Positions 62,248-64,000 of a stretch of DNA of 64,000 nt are shown here, piece by piece. The first letter of the stretch is position 1. The number at the start of each line of letters is the position of its first letter. Made by a program: the position numbers and the translations under genes. The DNA lies in the NCBI RefSeq assembly GCF_021245985.1, contig NZ_JAJQXA010000002.1, forward strand, positions 432,376 through 496,375, given 5' to 3'. Under the pieces are notes generated by a model. That model worked only from the letters and a program-made list of their open reading frames with translations. It ran no database searches and was not told the DNA's origin. The DNA comes from Flavobacterium soyae (GTDB taxonomy: Bacteria > Bacteroidota > Bacteroidia > Flavobacteriales > Flavobacteriaceae).

Positions 62248-62340
62248 AAAACAAAATCAATTCAATAAAACGTAAAGTTTTTTATGAAATACCTTCATGT
62301 TTTTTACTTTTTTAGCTTCTGATAACAATAATAAAAAAAA

Positions 62341-62367
62341 ATATGCAGCATTTTTAATGCTGCATAT
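62341..62367 (+). terminator. Terminator of the XRE-pentapeptide gene
   Basis: Perfect 12-bp arms atatgcagcatt / aatgctgcatat with a 3-nt loop and T-run, 93 bp past the stop. Confidence 0.85.
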
Positions 62368-62377
62368 TTTTTTATTT

Positions 62378-62813
62378 AATTCAAGTTGCTAGTTTAATAA
62401 ATAAATTGGCTCAAAAAAAGTTTAATCCCTACGGGACAAATCTGCAGTATGTTTTCTTTTGGTTACCGATATGAAATCTCTACGAGATAATTTAAATGTG
62501 ACTGAATCTTCTGTCTACAACTCCGTTAGGAGTTAAATATCGGTAGAAAAGATATTTCCAAGAATTTCAAATGTCCCGTAGGGCAATGTCATTAAGTTAA
62601 GCTTTTAGAAAATAAAATTATTGCAAATCAAATCCGTGTTTATCAGCGTTTTTACGAAGTAAATCTGTTTTATCAGCGTCTAATTGTGACGCTGATAAAA
62701 CAGATTTTTCTAATTACTTTCTTAATTAAACTGTTAAGTAATTTTATAGATTTCCTCTTAACTTAATGACATTGCCCGTAGGGACTACACTTTATTAACT
62801 AGCAGCTTGAATT
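62378..62813. repeat. Nested palindromic repeat element (~436 bp)
   Basis: Three inverted repeats are nested: outer arms 62378-62394 / 62797-62813 (16 of 17), middle arms 62583-62601 / 62757-62775 (19 of 19, gcaatgtcattaagttaag), and an inner hairpin 62661-62680 / 62688-62707 (20 of 20, aaatctgttttatcagcgtc). The stretch also has short pieces such as ctacgggac, ctacgaga and aactccgttaggagtt. No coding frame. It begins 14 bp after the truncated sensor gene's stop (minus strand). Confidence 0.8.
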
Positions 62814-62827
62814 ATTTATTATATAAA

Positions 62828-63349
62828 TTAAGATCCTTTGGTATTAGTAATACGATTAGATAAATTTAAAAGAAGGTTAAAAGCAATCAGGAAACAAAGT
62901 ATGCCTAAAATGGCAATCCAGAGATTAGCCGTTTCTGTTTTATGTTTTACACTATCGTTTTTATTCTTGATCGCAGTCATATTCAATTTCATAATCTGAA
63001 AAATATCCTGGCGAATTTGGCTTTTCAGGGTCTCATCTGTCCAGTTCTTTTTTAAAGAATCAAATTTTTTCTGCAGACTGCTCGTTACTTCATCTTCACC
63101 AGCTTCTGTAATGTTTCCCTTTTGTCTGGTAAGATTATCTTGAAATACTGCTATTGTTTTTTCTTTATCCGAATTAGTTTCATCTAACGAAAGGAGCATG
63201 TTCCTGGAATATTCGAGCGTGTTATAATTAGCCTTCAAAATATCCTCAGTATCGTTTTCGATCGAAAAATTATAGTATGCACTCACCAATGAAAGAAAAA
63301 TAATCATTAGAAAAAGCAAACCAGCTCTTAGATTTAATATTATTTTCAT
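62828..63349 (-). CDS. Four-helix-bundle sensor protein, probably truncated histidine kinase
   Basis: 173 residues: an N-terminal transmembrane helix (AGLLFLMIIFLSLVSAYY), a helical periplasmic part of ~110 residues like the MCP/KinB four-helix bundle (LEYSRNMLLSLDET; FQDNLTRQKGNITEAGEDEV), and a second transmembrane helix (IAILGILCFLIAFNLLL). It ends NLSNRITNTKGS, where membrane histidine kinases of this type normally go on (LNLP..I.NPI) into HAMP, dimerisation and ATPase domains. Those are absent, and the nested repeat starts 14 bp beyond the stop. So it is likely a remnant, or a stand-alone sensor that no longer signals through its own kinase. Confidence 0.75.
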   Translation of the reverse strand: MKIILNLRAGLLFLMIIFLSLVSAYYNFSIENDTEDILKANYNTLEYSRNMLLSLDETNSDKEKTIAVFQDNLTRQKGNITEAGEDEVTSSLQKKFDSLKKNWTDETLKSQIRQDIFQIMKLNMTAIKNKNDSVKHKTETANLWIAILGILCFLIAFNLLLNLSNRITNTKGS

Positions 63350-63511
63350 TTTTAGAATTATTTTAAACTATCCGTTGTTACTTTGTTATTTTCTTTTTTA
63401 AGTCAGTATAAAAAACTGAATTTCAATAAATTATTAACAAATTCTAATTTACGACTCTTAAGTTTTAAATCCTAATTTAAAACTCCTTACTTTTCTTCTC
63501 TATTTTTTCAT

Positions 63512-63658
63512 CTATACTATTTGGGAGATTAGCAAAAGGGCAATAAAGAAAACAATGGTAAACACCATTAAGTTAATAACCCTGTCTTTATTCTGTATAG
63601 ATTTATTTGACATATATAGTTTTGTAATCTCTTTATTTCTTGTTTTATTTGTTTTCAT
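63512..63658 (-). CDS. Small single-helix membrane protein
   Basis: 48 residues: a basic N-terminus (MKTNKTRNKEITKLY, SNKSIQNKDRVIN) and a C-terminal transmembrane helix (LMVFTIVFFIALLLISQIV). It is the only frame open on this side and lies 162 bp upstream of the sensor gene on the same strand. Similar short genes accompany sensor kinases, but no family was recognised. Confidence 0.45.
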   Translation of the reverse strand: MKTNKTRNKEITKLYMSNKSIQNKDRVINLMVFTIVFFIALLLISQIV

Positions 63659-63877
63659 GTTAGTTTTAAATTAACTGGCTTGATTTTTCTCTAACAAAAA
63701 CAAATGGTGTGCCTTAACATTTTAAAACAACACAAAACATTGACTAACAATAAAATATAAAAACAGAATTATCATACTACTTATAAATTCCTATCAAAAT
63801 GATATAAATACTTATCAAAATGATAAGATTACCCACCAAAAATGAGAAGGAAAGAAATCAAATGAAGGGTCAAAAAA

Positions 63878-63906
63878 AAGAGGCTGTCTCAAAAGGACAG
63901 CTTCTT
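63878..63906. terminator. Hairpin near the window end
   Basis: aagaggctgtc / gacagcttctt (one G-T pair) with T-run. The left arm gaggctgtctcaaaag is identical to the outer end sequence of the IS3 element at 11509-11524, so this may be the edge or footprint of a related element as well as a terminator. The rest of 63659-64000 shows no gene. Confidence 0.5.
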
Positions 63907-64000
63907 TTTTTTGGTAAAAACAAGATTGTCCACTAAAAACATTAATTCAGGTTTTTCGGATTCCACTTTCAAGATAATTTTTTATTTCTTGCTGATTTTA

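Noticed and set aside
63878..63910. Second IS3 element at the right edge
   Set aside because: Only the gaggctgtctcaaaag end sequence and a hairpin are present; no transposase lies inside the window.

Overview
The window looks like a Flavobacterium-type Bacteroidetes chromosome. It is AT-rich, carries a SusC/SusD pair, a type IX secretion (T9SS) C-terminal sorting domain, many SpII lipoproteins with Cys after a short signal, Bacteroidetes-style YD/Rhs proteins, and promoters with a TAnnTTTG -7 element. No rRNA, complete tRNA or CRISPR array was seen.

Layout. (1) 0.2-11.2 kb is a hydroxyproline locus. A four-gene minus-strand operon encodes a DapA-family deaminase, a 2-oxoglutarate semialdehyde dehydrogenase, a 4-hydroxyproline epimerase and a D-hydroxyproline dehydrogenase, enough to take 4-hydroxyproline to 2-oxoglutarate. 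A divergent AraC regulator and a SusC/SusD importer adjoin it. A 13-bp motif sits 71-73 bp upstream of both the catabolic operon and susC. (2) 11.5-13.1 kb is an IS3-family (IS150-type) element with a frameshifted orfA. (3) 13.2-16.9 kb is a two-gene operon of an amino-acid/amine oxidase and a thiamine-diphosphate 2-oxo acid decarboxylase. (4) 17.6-23.7 kb holds small exported proteins: a frameshifted DUF2141 gene, DUF4397, CAP, a GH12 endoglucanase, a DUF1080 protein and a TonB-C lipoprotein, plus an AraC regulator. (5) 24.1-47.6 kb is a polymorphic-toxin island. A complete Rhs operon (T9SS-sorted repeat protein, SpvB-like YD protein, Rhs protein with toxin tip, lipoprotein immunity candidate) is followed downstream on the same strand by three orphan Rhs tip cassettes. 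Each cassette starts in the conserved Rhs core and is followed at once by its own immunity candidate. The cassettes are interleaved with IS1-family copies, two near-identical XRE regulator modules, a family of palindromic repeats, and a mobile module (CHC2/Toprim/P-loop primase-like protein plus two tyrosine recombinases) next to a tRNA 3'-end fragment. (6) 47.8-64 kb is mostly ordinary: polyphosphate kinase, a crystallin-domain lipoprotein, fdhD with a YdeP-like molybdoenzyme, a Crp/Fnr regulator with an isochorismatase-pirin-cupin run, a TetR-SDR-MDR operon with visible operators, an XRE-pentapeptide fusion protein, a nested-palindrome repeat, and a sensor protein that appears truncated by that repeat.

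The most unusual content is the orphan Rhs cassette array, including one cassette whose nuclease has decayed by two frameshifts while its immunity gene stays open, and the shared promoter motif that ties an AraC-controlled hydroxyproline pathway to a SusCD importer. All functional names come from reading motifs by eye; no database search was run.
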